Shown piece after piece: positions 38,265 through 45,510 of a stretch of 53,116 nt of DNA. The stretch's first letter is position 1; every line of letters begins with the position of its first letter. The position numbers and the translations under genes were made by a program. The notes below the pieces were generated by a model. It was not told the origin of the DNA, made no database searches, and saw nothing but the letters and a program-made list of their open reading frames with translations. The stretch lies in contig NZ_JAKJHX010000024.1 of NCBI RefSeq assembly GCF_021648855.1, forward strand, positions 1,517-54,632, given 5' to 3'. This DNA comes from Tychonema litorale BBK16. GTDB lineage: Bacteria > Cyanobacteriota > Cyanobacteriia > Cyanobacteriales > Microcoleaceae.

Positions 38265-39344
38265 ATGATTTTACTATCAAAAAAACACATTTTTAGAAGT
38301 TTACTAACTTTTGGGTTGATAAGTATTTTTGGGTGTGCGACTAAAACGGCAGTCAATGCGCCGCTAATTGAAGCCAATGCGATCGCGCAAAATCTCGTCT
38401 CGACGACAGTTGCCAAACAGCCCAGCAGCCGCAAATTTAGTAAACCCATCGGCTGTACCCTGGGCAAAGATTGCTTTATTTTACTGTATTTCGATCGCGA
38501 TCCTAGCCCAGCCGCCGTTGATTTTGGGTGCGGGCGACAAACCTACGATGGCCATGATGGTACTGATTTTGCGATTTCCGATGCCAAAGTAATGGCAAAA
38601 GGAATCCCAGTAATTGCTTCGGCTGACGGCAAAGTTTTGCGGGTGCGAGATGGTGTAGTCGATCGACGTTTGCGGAATGAAACAGACAAAGCCAACGTCG
38701 CAGGTAGTGAATGCGGTAATGGCATGGTAATCGACCACGGTGGCGGCTGGGAAGCTCAATATTGCCATCTGCGTCAAGGCAGTGTTGCTGTCAAATCAGG
38801 GGCGCAAGTTGCCAGAGGCGCAGTTTTGGGGATGGTAGGAAACTCTGGTAAGGCATCTTTTCCCCACGTACACGTCACTTTTCGCTATCAAGGTAAAGCC
38901 GTAGATCCGTTTGTCGGGCCCGATGCCAAATTGGGCTGCAATGTGGCGCGCAATCCAATTTGGGATCAGCCTCTAGACTATATTTCTACAGGTTTAATTC
39001 GGGCTGGTTTTGCCCCTAAGTTGCCAGATGATAATGCTGTTTGGGAAGGACAATTCGGTGAAACTAAATTACCTGTCAATAGCCCGGCTTTGGTTTTTTG
39101 GGTGCAAAGTTATGGAGTCCTAAAAGGCGATCGCGAACAACACCAATTATTTGCACCCAACGGCCAAACTATCGTCAATAATACTAGCGAAATTAAAGCC
39201 CCCAGTCGCACTTGGTTGAGTTCGATCGGTAAAAGAAACAGTACCAATTCTCCTCTGACTCCCGGAATTTGGCGGGCGGAATATCGATTGACGCGGGGCG
39301 ATCGAGTTATAACAGAAGTGAAGCGAGAAGTCGAGTTGCGTTAG
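38265..39344 (+). CDS. M23-family peptidase lipoprotein
   Basis: A 359-residue protein from the ATG at 38265. An N-terminal hydrophobic segment ends in SIFGCATK, a probable (slightly atypical) lipobox. The peptidase M23 (LytM-like) domain spans about 65-250, with the zinc ligands in YDGHDGTDF (H-x3-D) and FPHVHVTF (H-x-H) and a further His in IDHGGGWEAQYCHL. M23 enzymes cleave peptide cross-links of murein or regulate amidases. The C-terminal 120 residues form a separate beta-rich domain I do not recognise (YRLTRGDRVITEV at its end). Probably periplasmic, membrane-attached. It follows the aspartoacylase-like gene by 94 bp. Confidence 0.85.
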   Translation: MILLSKKHIFRSLLTFGLISIFGCATKTAVNAPLIEANAIAQNLVSTTVAKQPSSRKFSKPIGCTLGKDCFILLYFDRDPSPAAVDFGCGRQTYDGHDGTDFAISDAKVMAKGIPVIASADGKVLRVRDGVVDRRLRNETDKANVAGSECGNGMVIDHGGGWEAQYCHLRQGSVAVKSGAQVARGAVLGMVGNSGKASFPHVHVTFRYQGKAVDPFVGPDAKLGCNVARNPIWDQPLDYISTGLIRAGFAPKLPDDNAVWEGQFGETKLPVNSPALVFWVQSYGVLKGDREQHQLFAPNGQTIVNNTSEIKAPSRTWLSSIGKRNSTNSPLTPGIWRAEYRLTRGDRVITEVKREVELR

Positions 39345-39455
39345 TTGACTGTTCAGGAGCTATGCTAAATACATTTCTAAAGTTAAAGATTTTAATGTTG
39401 TTTGTACCATTTGAATTTCGCCTATAATTAGTCTATCTTTTGCTACTATTATAGT

Positions 39456-39689
39456 CTAAGGCAAATTTTCCCAGGCTTGAGTCACAATGTCGCTCAGCCA
39501 GATCCTTTGAGGTAAATCGAGGAGATTGTCATCAGCCAGCACCTCAGCCTTTAATTCATCGAGAGACTGAGACTGCGATCGGGCTATTTGAACCACGCCT
39601 GCGATCGCAGTGGCCACCAATTCTTCATTCAGTGGGTGCTGTCGCAAAGCAATCATTTCTTGAATATTCGTAGGAATGGGATAATTCAT
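39456..39689 (-). CDS. Small conserved-type hypothetical protein
   Basis: 77 residues, acidic, all-helical in appearance. IPTNIQEMIALRQHPLNEELVA is followed by a repeated-type segment QSLDELKAEVLADDNLLDLP and an aromatic end QAWENLP. No cysteine, signal or membrane segment. Cyanobacterial genomes hold many such short leucine/glutamate-rich proteins of unknown role. It sits between the M23 gene and an IS left-end fragment, in opposite orientation to both neighbouring genes. Confidence 0.55.
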   Translation of the reverse strand: MNYPIPTNIQEMIALRQHPLNEELVATAIAGVVQIARSQSQSLDELKAEVLADDNLLDLPQRIWLSDIVTQAWENLP

Positions 39690-39721
39690 CAGAGTTTATG
39701 GCCAAAAGAGTAGGCGATCGG

Positions 39722-39766
39722 AATCCGTCTTAGAAGGACGGGGCTTTAAACCCAATTTCTTGGTAA
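39722..39766 (-). mobile_element. Solo IS200/IS605-type left-end fragment
   Basis: On the minus strand, TTAC (39766-39763) is followed by CAAGAAATTGGGTTTAAAGC and a hairpin CCGTCCTTCTAAGACGG. This matches, position for position, the end found in hisI at 53065 onward (TTAC, CAAAAAACTGGGTCTAAAGC). Terminal hairpins next to a tetranucleotide target are typical of IS200/IS605 elements. No transposase is attached, so this is a solo end or remnant. Confidence 0.6.
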
Positions 39767-39866
39767 ACTTATTTAAAACTCAATAAGTATTCGGGGAGTA
39801 TAGCGTACTTTTCCCCCTTGTCAACTCCCCCATCTTGATTAATTTATTGAAAATTGAGAGTCTAAA

Positions 39867-41990
39867 ATGCAAGAAATTCTTTATTTAGAAGTCCCGACAC
39901 CGGATACAGCAGCCGTATGTGCTTGGTTACAGCAGGAATTCGAGCCTGCGATCGGGCAAAAAGTGATTACTCCCGATGGATTTCGTTTGGTTTCAAGCAC
40001 AACAGGAGTTGGCGCGATCGCATCTGACTCCCAAATTGCCAATCCAAAATCCGCCAATTCAGTCAGCCAAATTCATCAATCCACAGAACTTTCGACATTT
40101 GTCTGGTCAGTCCAAAGAACCACTTATTTAAAAGTCTTTCGTCTGGAAAATCCACCCCCAGGGGAAAGAAAATTCCTGGAATCCCTAAATTTAGCCATCA
40201 GAAATAAGTTCCCTGAGTTATACCCACAACCCCCGGTCATAGACCTCTCCAAACAGTCTATTTTTGAGGCTCTTGCCCCCTATTACCCGCTCACCGTCAA
40301 ATACTTCCAAAAAATGTCAAAGGGCGAATATGACCTTCAGCGCGTCTACTGGTGGGAGCAGCGTTGGCGGGAAGGTGCTCGCAATCCTCAACAGCCAAAA
40401 CAAGTCGTGTTTTTGAAGGCAACCCCCCCCTACCCTCCCCAAGGGGGGAATGAAGAAGGAAAAGAAGTCGAAGGGTTCGCTCAGGGTACAGATTATGACT
40501 TAATCTATATTGGTGGGGCTTTGGGAGTTATTCACGCTGCTGTGATGGCGAGGTTGGGCTACCGGGTACTGCTGGTGGAACGAATGCCTTTTGGGCGAAT
40601 GAATCGTGAGTGGAATATTTCGCGGGATGAAATTCAAAGCTTAATTGATTTGGATTTATTTACGGCGGCGGAAGTGGAAACTTTGATTGCTAGAGAATAC
40701 AAAGATGGTTATAATAATTTTTTTGATTCTAATAATCCAACCTTTGCTAAAGCACCAGTTCTCCACACGCCCAAGGTATTAAATGTAGCTTTGGATGGTG
40801 AGAAATTGCTGTATTTGGCGGGAGTTAAATTGACAGAAGCTGGTGGGAAAATTTGGGATGAAACTGAGTTTATTAGAGCCGATGTTGAAGCAGAACAAGT
40901 AGTGGTTCATGGTCGCCATTTACCGACAAAATGCGATCGCACTGTATCGGGACGGCTACTGGTGGATTCGATGGGTTCGGCTTCTCCCATAGCTTGGCAA
41001 TTGAACGAAGGGCGGGCTTTTGACAGTGTGTGTCCGACAGTGGGTGCAACCATTGATGGGGGATTTGACCCGGAAGTGTGGGATTCCGAGTATGGGGATG
41101 TGCTCTACACTCACGGTGACATTTCCCGTGGGCGACAGCTTATTTGGGAGTTGTTTCCCGCCGCTGGAAGAGAATTGACAGTTTATCTGTTTCACTACCA
41201 TCAAGTAAATGCACAGAATCCCGGTTCTTTGTTGGAATTGTATGAGGACTTTTTTACAATTCTACCTGAGTATCGGCGCTGCGAGTTGGATAAATTGGTG
41301 TGGAAAAAACCGACTTTTGGGTATATCCCAGGACACTTTAGCACGGGAAGTCGCGATCGCGCGGTGGCATTCGATCGACTAATTGCGATCGGTGATGCAG
41401 CTTCTCTCCAATCTCCTTTAGTATTCACAGGTTTCGGTTCTCTGGTTCGCAACCTTTTCCGCTTGACAAACCTTTTGGATACGGCCTTAAAGCACAACTT
41501 ATTAAGTGCAAATCACTTAAACCAAATTCGTGCTTACCAAAGCAATGTTTCCGTAACTTGGCTATTTTCTAAAGGGATGATGGTTCCCACTGGTCGCAGT
41601 TTACCACCACAAAGAATTAATTCAATTTTGAATACCTTTTTCGGTATTCTAACAGAAGAAAAACTGACTGTAGCCGAAACTTTTATTAAAGACCGGACAG
41701 ATTGGTTAACCTTCAATCGTCTAGCCCTGAAAGCTGCCATAAAAAATCCTTTACTCCTAATATGGATTTTGGATTTTGTCAGTTTGGGGGATGTTTGGCG
41801 TTGGCTGGGAAGTTATTTCAGCTTTACTTTGCTGGCTTTAGCGAGTTGGCTGTTTGGATGGCTTCCTAACTTTGCACGCAGGGTACAGCCTTGGCTGGAA
41901 CCACGATATCCGGGTGTTTGGTTGTGGCTGTTGGCTACTAGCTATGCTCTCACCTATGGTATGGGAAAAGGGAAGTTCAGCAACGGATAA
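39867..41990 (+). CDS. CruA/CruP-type lycopene cyclase family flavoprotein
   Basis: A 707-residue protein. An N-terminal domain (1-180) precedes a flavoprotein core starting at about 210 (DLIYIGGALGVIHAAVMARLG, then RVLLVERMPFGRMNREWNIS), with a second dinucleotide-type block LIAIGDAASLQSPLVFTGFG near 510. A C-terminal helical region ends with hydrophobic segments (about 640-695). This pattern is that of the cyanobacterial CruA/CruP proteins; CruA cyclises lycopene to gamma-carotene in carotenoid synthesis. I cannot separate CruA from CruP or a third paralogue. Two low-complexity insertions (about 55-70 and 188-205) look like translated intergenic repeat, the second containing a CCCCAAGGGG palindrome. 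ATG start. Confidence 0.72.
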   Translation: MQEILYLEVPTPDTAAVCAWLQQEFEPAIGQKVITPDGFRLVSSTTGVGAIASDSQIANPKSANSVSQIHQSTELSTFVWSVQRTTYLKVFRLENPPPGERKFLESLNLAIRNKFPELYPQPPVIDLSKQSIFEALAPYYPLTVKYFQKMSKGEYDLQRVYWWEQRWREGARNPQQPKQVVFLKATPPYPPQGGNEEGKEVEGFAQGTDYDLIYIGGALGVIHAAVMARLGYRVLLVERMPFGRMNREWNISRDEIQSLIDLDLFTAAEVETLIAREYKDGYNNFFDSNNPTFAKAPVLHTPKVLNVALDGEKLLYLAGVKLTEAGGKIWDETEFIRADVEAEQVVVHGRHLPTKCDRTVSGRLLVDSMGSASPIAWQLNEGRAFDSVCPTVGATIDGGFDPEVWDSEYGDVLYTHGDISRGRQLIWELFPAAGRELTVYLFHYHQVNAQNPGSLLELYEDFFTILPEYRRCELDKLVWKKPTFGYIPGHFSTGSRDRAVAFDRLIAIGDAASLQSPLVFTGFGSLVRNLFRLTNLLDTALKHNLLSANHLNQIRAYQSNVSVTWLFSKGMMVPTGRSLPPQRINSILNTFFGILTEEKLTVAETFIKDRTDWLTFNRLALKAAIKNPLLLIWILDFVSLGDVWRWLGSYFSFTLLALASWLFGWLPNFARRVQPWLEPRYPGVWLWLLATSYALTYGMGKGKFSNG

Positions 41991-42040
41991 TGTAACGGAT
42001 TTAACGGATGTAATATCAATTCCGATTGTACCAGAATGAT

Positions 42041-42067
42041 GTTGACGGTTAACTATTAACCGTCAAC
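42041..42067. terminator. Palindrome after the cyclase-family gene
   Basis: An inverted repeat with arms GTTGACGGTTAA and TTAACCGTCAAC around a 3-bp loop, 50 bp beyond the stop codon of the upstream gene. There is no long T tract, so it may be a hairpin-type 3' end or simply a member of the CAACAGT repeat family. Confidence 0.45.
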
Positions 42068-42117
42068 AGTCAACTCGAATTTACTATGCCAATGCTAACA
42101 GATTTGATATCAATACC

Positions 42118-42552
42118 ATGAATAGAGAAGGTTGGATAGAAGCCAATGATGATACTATTGAAGAACTGTTTGAGGCCGTTGTAAATTGCTTGTGTGGCGA
42201 CGAAACCAAATTAGCAGTTTGGTTTGTCAAAGATGATATTAATTTGTCTTCGATTAAGCATGAGCGTATTGGAGCCGAATCTCCATTTCAAGAAAGCAAG
42301 AGTATACTGGCTGGTTCTGGTTTTTTAATCAAACTAGACTCTAGTAATGCGGAGAAAGTAATACAACTTTTTTTTACTGAGAATTATCTTTTAAGTTGTG
42401 GGATTACACATTTTCAAATAGAATCTAATGGTTCTGTTCAATTTGAAGTTTATGATAACTTTGGTGTTGTTTTCTTTGGTAATAAAGTCTCCATTGAAAT
42501 GCTAGAAGATCTGAAATTTCGTCAAGTGATTTGTGACTATAAACTGGAATAA
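42118..42552 (+). CDS. Hypothetical protein, 144 residues
   Basis: A soluble protein of alpha/beta appearance, without signal or membrane segment. It begins MNREGWIEANDDTIEELFEA and contains two cysteine-poor strand-rich blocks (LAVWFVKDDINLSSI, VQFEVYDNFGVVFFGN). I do not recognise the family. The style (acidic, strand pairs, about 145 residues, alone beside repeats) is like immunity-type or small conserved proteins, but no toxin partner is nearby. A/T-rich compared with the flanking genes, which may point to separate acquisition. Confidence 0.55.
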   Translation: MNREGWIEANDDTIEELFEAVVNCLCGDETKLAVWFVKDDINLSSIKHERIGAESPFQESKSILAGSGFLIKLDSSNAEKVIQLFFTENYLLSCGITHFQIESNGSVQFEVYDNFGVVFFGNKVSIEMLEDLKFRQVICDYKLE

Positions 42553-42564
42553 TGATTGCTGAAA

Positions 42565-42862
42565 CTAATTTTTTGTTCCGCAAGCCATCAACCAAAAACT
42601 CATCATCGATCGATCGCCCGCAGCGACAAATTCATCCCGCGAAACCAGATAGCTGGCTATTTCCGACTCGGAAATCAGCCCTTGTTTAACCATTTGTAAA
42701 ATCGGCCCGGAGTCTAGCAAAGGCTCAAATGCTTCTATTAGGAACCTTCTGCTACCATAAAGTCCTCTTTCTTCGTGGACTGATGCCCCGATTGTAACGC
42801 AGGGCCCGCACGCGGGAAATCGGATTATTGGAACTGATGTTCAGAGGCTCTACCTTCAAGAG
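42565..42862 (-). pseudogene. C-terminal fragment of an unidentified protein
   Basis: An open minus-strand stretch of about 95 codons without a usable start. It encodes protein-like sequence including TIGASVHEERGLYGSRRFLI, then FEPLLDSGPILQM, and ends SFWLMACGTKN. The amphipathic pattern and the absence of stops argue that it was once coding. Its upstream limit is an in-frame TGA inside a hairpin (arms TTCAGAGG and CCTCTGAA, 42839-42883). I cannot name the parent family. It fills the gap between the 144-residue gene and the Zur-box promoter. Confidence 0.4.
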
Positions 42863-42922
42863 CCGAGAGGCATCCTCTGAACATCGCCAAATTAAATCTA
42901 GATATCTAAGAGCGAATTTGAC

Positions 42923-42937
42923 TGAGAACGATTATCA
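42923..42937 (+). promoter_or_regulatory. Zur-box-like operator 1
   Basis: TGAGAACGATTATCA matches the cyanobacterial Zur palindrome TGATAATnATTATCA at 12 of 14 defined positions. It ends 8 bp before the ATG of the COG0523 gene at 42946, a position where a bound repressor would block transcription. No zur gene is in the window. Confidence 0.72.
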
Positions 42938-42945
42938 TTGAGTTT

Positions 42946-43722
42946 ATGAGTCAACCCACAATCACCGCAGTAGCGGGCCCGCCCGGAAGCGGCAAAACAA
43001 CCTGGATTCGACAGCAACTAGCAGCCGAAACCTCGCCAGCGCTTTATTTGTCTCCTGGAACCGGCAACGTGCCGATCGACCAAACCTGCATCGCCGCCGA
43101 ATTTGGGCAAATCAAAACCCTGACAGACGGCCAAGAATCGGAGCTCGCGAAACACCTAGCAAACGGCGTTTCAGCCTACATCGAACTAGGATTTCACCTG
43201 CAACTGACAACACTAGAAAACCTACTTCAAAGCTTCCCCAGCCGCCGATTTGCTGTAGTCCCGCCAGCAATGAAAGACACCGAATGGCATCAATGGGCGG
43301 ATGTAATTGTCGAGGGACTAGCCGTTAGTGGCGAACTAGAAAAACTATCAATTTGGCGCAGCCCCACCAGCGGACAAGTCCTCGATCCAGCCAGCCTCGA
43401 TCTGTTTTGGTATGAAGAAATGACCCAAGGAGCCTATGGCAAAATCCACCGAGCCAAAGGCATTTTTGACATAGCTGATGGGCGATCCTTCTACTTCGAT
43501 TTCGCTGCGGAATTCCAAAAAACTGCCCACGAAGAATTACCACTTCCCCGTTGGCTCGAAGGCCGCCCTCAAAGATTTAGCGGCATAGAAATAGTCGGCG
43601 AAAATCTCGATGAAACAGCACTAGGACAAACCCTAGAAGATTGCTGTCTCTCCGAAACAATCATGTTGAATTACCAACAACAAGTCAAAGAATCACTTTT
43701 ATTAGCAGAAAAAACAACATGA
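42946..43722 (+). CDS. COG0523/CobW-like GTPase without CxCC (Zur-linked)
   Basis: A 258-residue P-loop protein. Walker A is GPPGSGKTT (11-19), and the C-terminal part (about 170-225, GIFDIADGRSFYFDFA, then LPRWLEGRPQRFSG) resembles a CobW_C domain. COG0523 GTPases deliver metals to client proteins. Unlike typical members it has no CxCC motif and no His-rich loop, and the nucleotide-specificity motif is not obvious, so it is a divergent subfamily. A Zur-like box 8 bp upstream suggests expression under zinc shortage. Its stop overlaps the start of the next gene (ATGA), so the two are translationally coupled. No strong ribosome-binding site. Confidence 0.75.
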   Translation: MSQPTITAVAGPPGSGKTTWIRQQLAAETSPALYLSPGTGNVPIDQTCIAAEFGQIKTLTDGQESELAKHLANGVSAYIELGFHLQLTTLENLLQSFPSRRFAVVPPAMKDTEWHQWADVIVEGLAVSGELEKLSIWRSPTSGQVLDPASLDLFWYEEMTQGAYGKIHRAKGIFDIADGRSFYFDFAAEFQKTAHEELPLPRWLEGRPQRFSGIEIVGENLDETALGQTLEDCCLSETIMLNYQQQVKESLLLAEKTT

Positions 43723-44534
43723 AAATAGCAGTTATGTCCTGCATTCACGGCAACTACGAAGCCTTAAATGCAGTTTTATCAGATATTGACGAACAACAAG
43801 CTGACAAAATCTTTTGTCTCGGAGATTTAGTTGGTTATGGGCCGAATCCCCACGCCGTAGTAGAAATGATTCGCTCCCTCGACATTCCCACCTGCGTCGG
43901 CTGTTGGGATGAAGATATTGTCGAAGGTTTGAACTCCTGCGAATGTAGCTATCCGTCAGTCTTAGCCGAAAAAAGAGGCAAATTAGCCCATGAATGGACG
44001 AACAATCAAATCTTCCCAGAAACACGGGAATATTTAGCCACTTTGCCGCACAGCTTGCGAGAAGACAATATGTGTTTCGTCCACGGTAGCCCTCACAGCA
44101 ATCATGAATATTTATTGCCAACAATGGATGCTTTCTCTGCCTTAGAGCGGGTATTTTCTGCGGGGGCTGATGTGCTGTTTTGCGGTCACACTCATGTTCC
44201 CTATGTTCGTACTTTAGATGCTGAAAGTATGCAAATTCGGGTGAGTGGGCCGAGCGTTGAAAGAGAAAAAGAATTAAATTTCACTGCTCCTCTAAAGCGG
44301 ATTGTGAATGTTGGCTCTGTAGGAGAACCGCGCCACGGTAGACCGAATGCTACCTACGTTATTTACGATGTTGATGCTCAGCAAGTTATGTTGCGAGAAG
44401 TCGAATATGATTATCAGGCAACTTGCGCTGCAATTATTGAAAAAGGTTTGCCGCCGATTTTTGCATGGCGTTTAGCTAGAGGTTTGGAATATGCCGAAAG
44501 AGCTGATGACCCCACTCATGTTTGTGAGAGGTAG
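43719..44534 (+). CDS. Metallophosphatase-fold protein with substituted ligands
   Basis: A 271-residue calcineurin-like phosphoesterase (YfcE/MJ0936-like). ATG at 43719, overlapping the preceding stop by four bases. Motifs: SCIHGN (C8 where Asp is expected, H10 kept), LGDLVGYGPNP (D36 kept), VGCWDED (C62 where Asn is expected, W63 where His is expected), HGSPHS (H122 kept) and CGHTHVPY (H157, H159 kept). Two of the usual oxygen/amide ligands are thus cysteines. Whether it still hydrolyses phosphoesters is unclear; a thiolate site could favour zinc or cadmium. Coupled to the Zur-boxed COG0523 gene. The tail RADDPTHVCER carries one more Cys. Confidence 0.8.
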   Translation: MKIAVMSCIHGNYEALNAVLSDIDEQQADKIFCLGDLVGYGPNPHAVVEMIRSLDIPTCVGCWDEDIVEGLNSCECSYPSVLAEKRGKLAHEWTNNQIFPETREYLATLPHSLREDNMCFVHGSPHSNHEYLLPTMDAFSALERVFSAGADVLFCGHTHVPYVRTLDAESMQIRVSGPSVEREKELNFTAPLKRIVNVGSVGEPRHGRPNATYVIYDVDAQQVMLREVEYDYQATCAAIIEKGLPPIFAWRLARGLEYAERADDPTHVCER

Positions 44535-44550
44535 TTGATAGATATGAATC

Positions 44551-44600
44551 GGCGGTTGAAACCGCTACTACACAAACGAAGTCCGCCTCCGAAGACTAAG
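44551..44600. repeat. TTGAAACCGCTACTACACAAA repeat family, copy 1
   Basis: A 50-bp unit containing TGAAACCGCTACTACACAAA and a GAAGTCCGCCTCCGAAGACT half-palindrome. An inverted copy lies at 49249-49294. Both lie upstream of a copy of the same phosphatase-like sequence (44724 and 49374). The phrase CTTCGCGCCTTCGCGGTT further on (44653-44670) is another short repeat, also present near 19980. Confidence 0.75.
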
Positions 44601-44723
44601 AGTAAAGGAGAGATTTAGAACTCTTTCCTTTCTCTTCTCTTCCTTCGCGTCCTTCGCGCCTTCGCGGTTCGTTTTCTCACAAACTCTGAAAAAAACCTTG
44701 AGAAATAGCAATAATTAAAACAC

Positions 44724-45452
44724 ATGAAAAATTGGGCAATAGTAACAGGAATCGAAGGAAATTTAGCTGCTTACGAAGCTGTACTAGCTGACATAAAACG
44801 CCAAAAAATTCGCGTTGACGAATTGTATATTTTAGGCGATTTAGTCGGTCCTAATCCCGATTGTGAAAAATTAGTTGAGCGAGTTCGATCGCCCAAACGA
44901 GGAGAAATCGCACCTCAAATCTGTATCGGGTGGTGGGAAGAACAGTGTTTTAACCTACACGGCATAGGTTCTAGCCCTGATGCGACAGAATTGCGAGAAA
45001 AATACGGTGCTGAGACGATTAAATTGCTCTGGGATTCTGTTAGCCGGAAAACTGTACAGTGGCTGCGCTCTTTGAATTTTGGTTTTCATGAATTGGATTG
45101 TTTGTTGATTCATGGGAGTACGGTTGGTGCGTCTGATGAGCTTACGCCGGAGACTCCGCCGCCTGTGATGCTCGATCGCGTCATCCGTGCTGATGCTAAT
45201 ACTTTGTTTTGTGGGCGATCGGGCTTAGCATTTGAGTATCAATTACAGCCAAGTATTATCAATAACTGGGTGCAGACTCTGGATTCTCAAGAACCACCTG
45301 CAACTGTGTCTGCAACTGCACGAAGGGCGATCGGAGTGGGGAATGTGGGCCACAAACCTGGAGTAGCAACCTACGCTTTATATAGTCCTGATAGCGATCG
45401 CGTCCAATTTAAGACAGTGCACTATGGAGCAAAAAAAGGATTCCAATCATAA
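44724..45452 (+). CDS. Metallophosphatase-like protein, metal site lost
   Basis: A 242-residue homologue of the preceding protein. The fold is recognisable from LGDLVGPNP (D39 kept), IGWWEEQ, LLIHGSTVG and ARRAIGVGNVG. The ligand motifs are degenerate: TGIEGN replaces DxHGN (D to G, H to E), WW replaces NH, and CGRSG replaces GHTH. It is unlikely to bind a di-metal centre and may be a regulatory or scaffold pseudo-enzyme. The C-terminus KTVHYGAKKGFQS is shared with a decayed duplicate at 49374-49640. No good Zur box is seen directly upstream. It lies 59 bp before thrS. Confidence 0.75.
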   Translation: MKNWAIVTGIEGNLAAYEAVLADIKRQKIRVDELYILGDLVGPNPDCEKLVERVRSPKRGEIAPQICIGWWEEQCFNLHGIGSSPDATELREKYGAETIKLLWDSVSRKTVQWLRSLNFGFHELDCLLIHGSTVGASDELTPETPPPVMLDRVIRADANTLFCGRSGLAFEYQLQPSIINNWVQTLDSQEPPATVSATARRAIGVGNVGHKPGVATYALYSPDSDRVQFKTVHYGAKKGFQS

Positions 45453-45483
45453 GTCCTGGCAGTATTTCCTTGTCATGTTAAAC

Positions 45484-45498
45484 TGAGAATGATTATCG
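45484..45498 (+). promoter_or_regulatory. Zur-box-like operator 2 (thrS)
   Basis: TGAGAATGATTATCG matches the Zur palindrome with two differences. It ends 12 bp before the thrS ATG and lies in the 59-bp gap after the phosphatase-like gene, so thrS has its own regulated promoter. Zur control of a second thrS has been reported in Anabaena/Nostoc PCC 7120. Confidence 0.72.
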
Positions 45499-45510
45499 CA
45501 ATTACAATTT

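Noticed and set aside
44690..44720. Zur box upstream of the second phosphatase-like gene
   Set aside because: TGAGAAATAGCAATAATTAA has too few matches and wrong half-site spacing.
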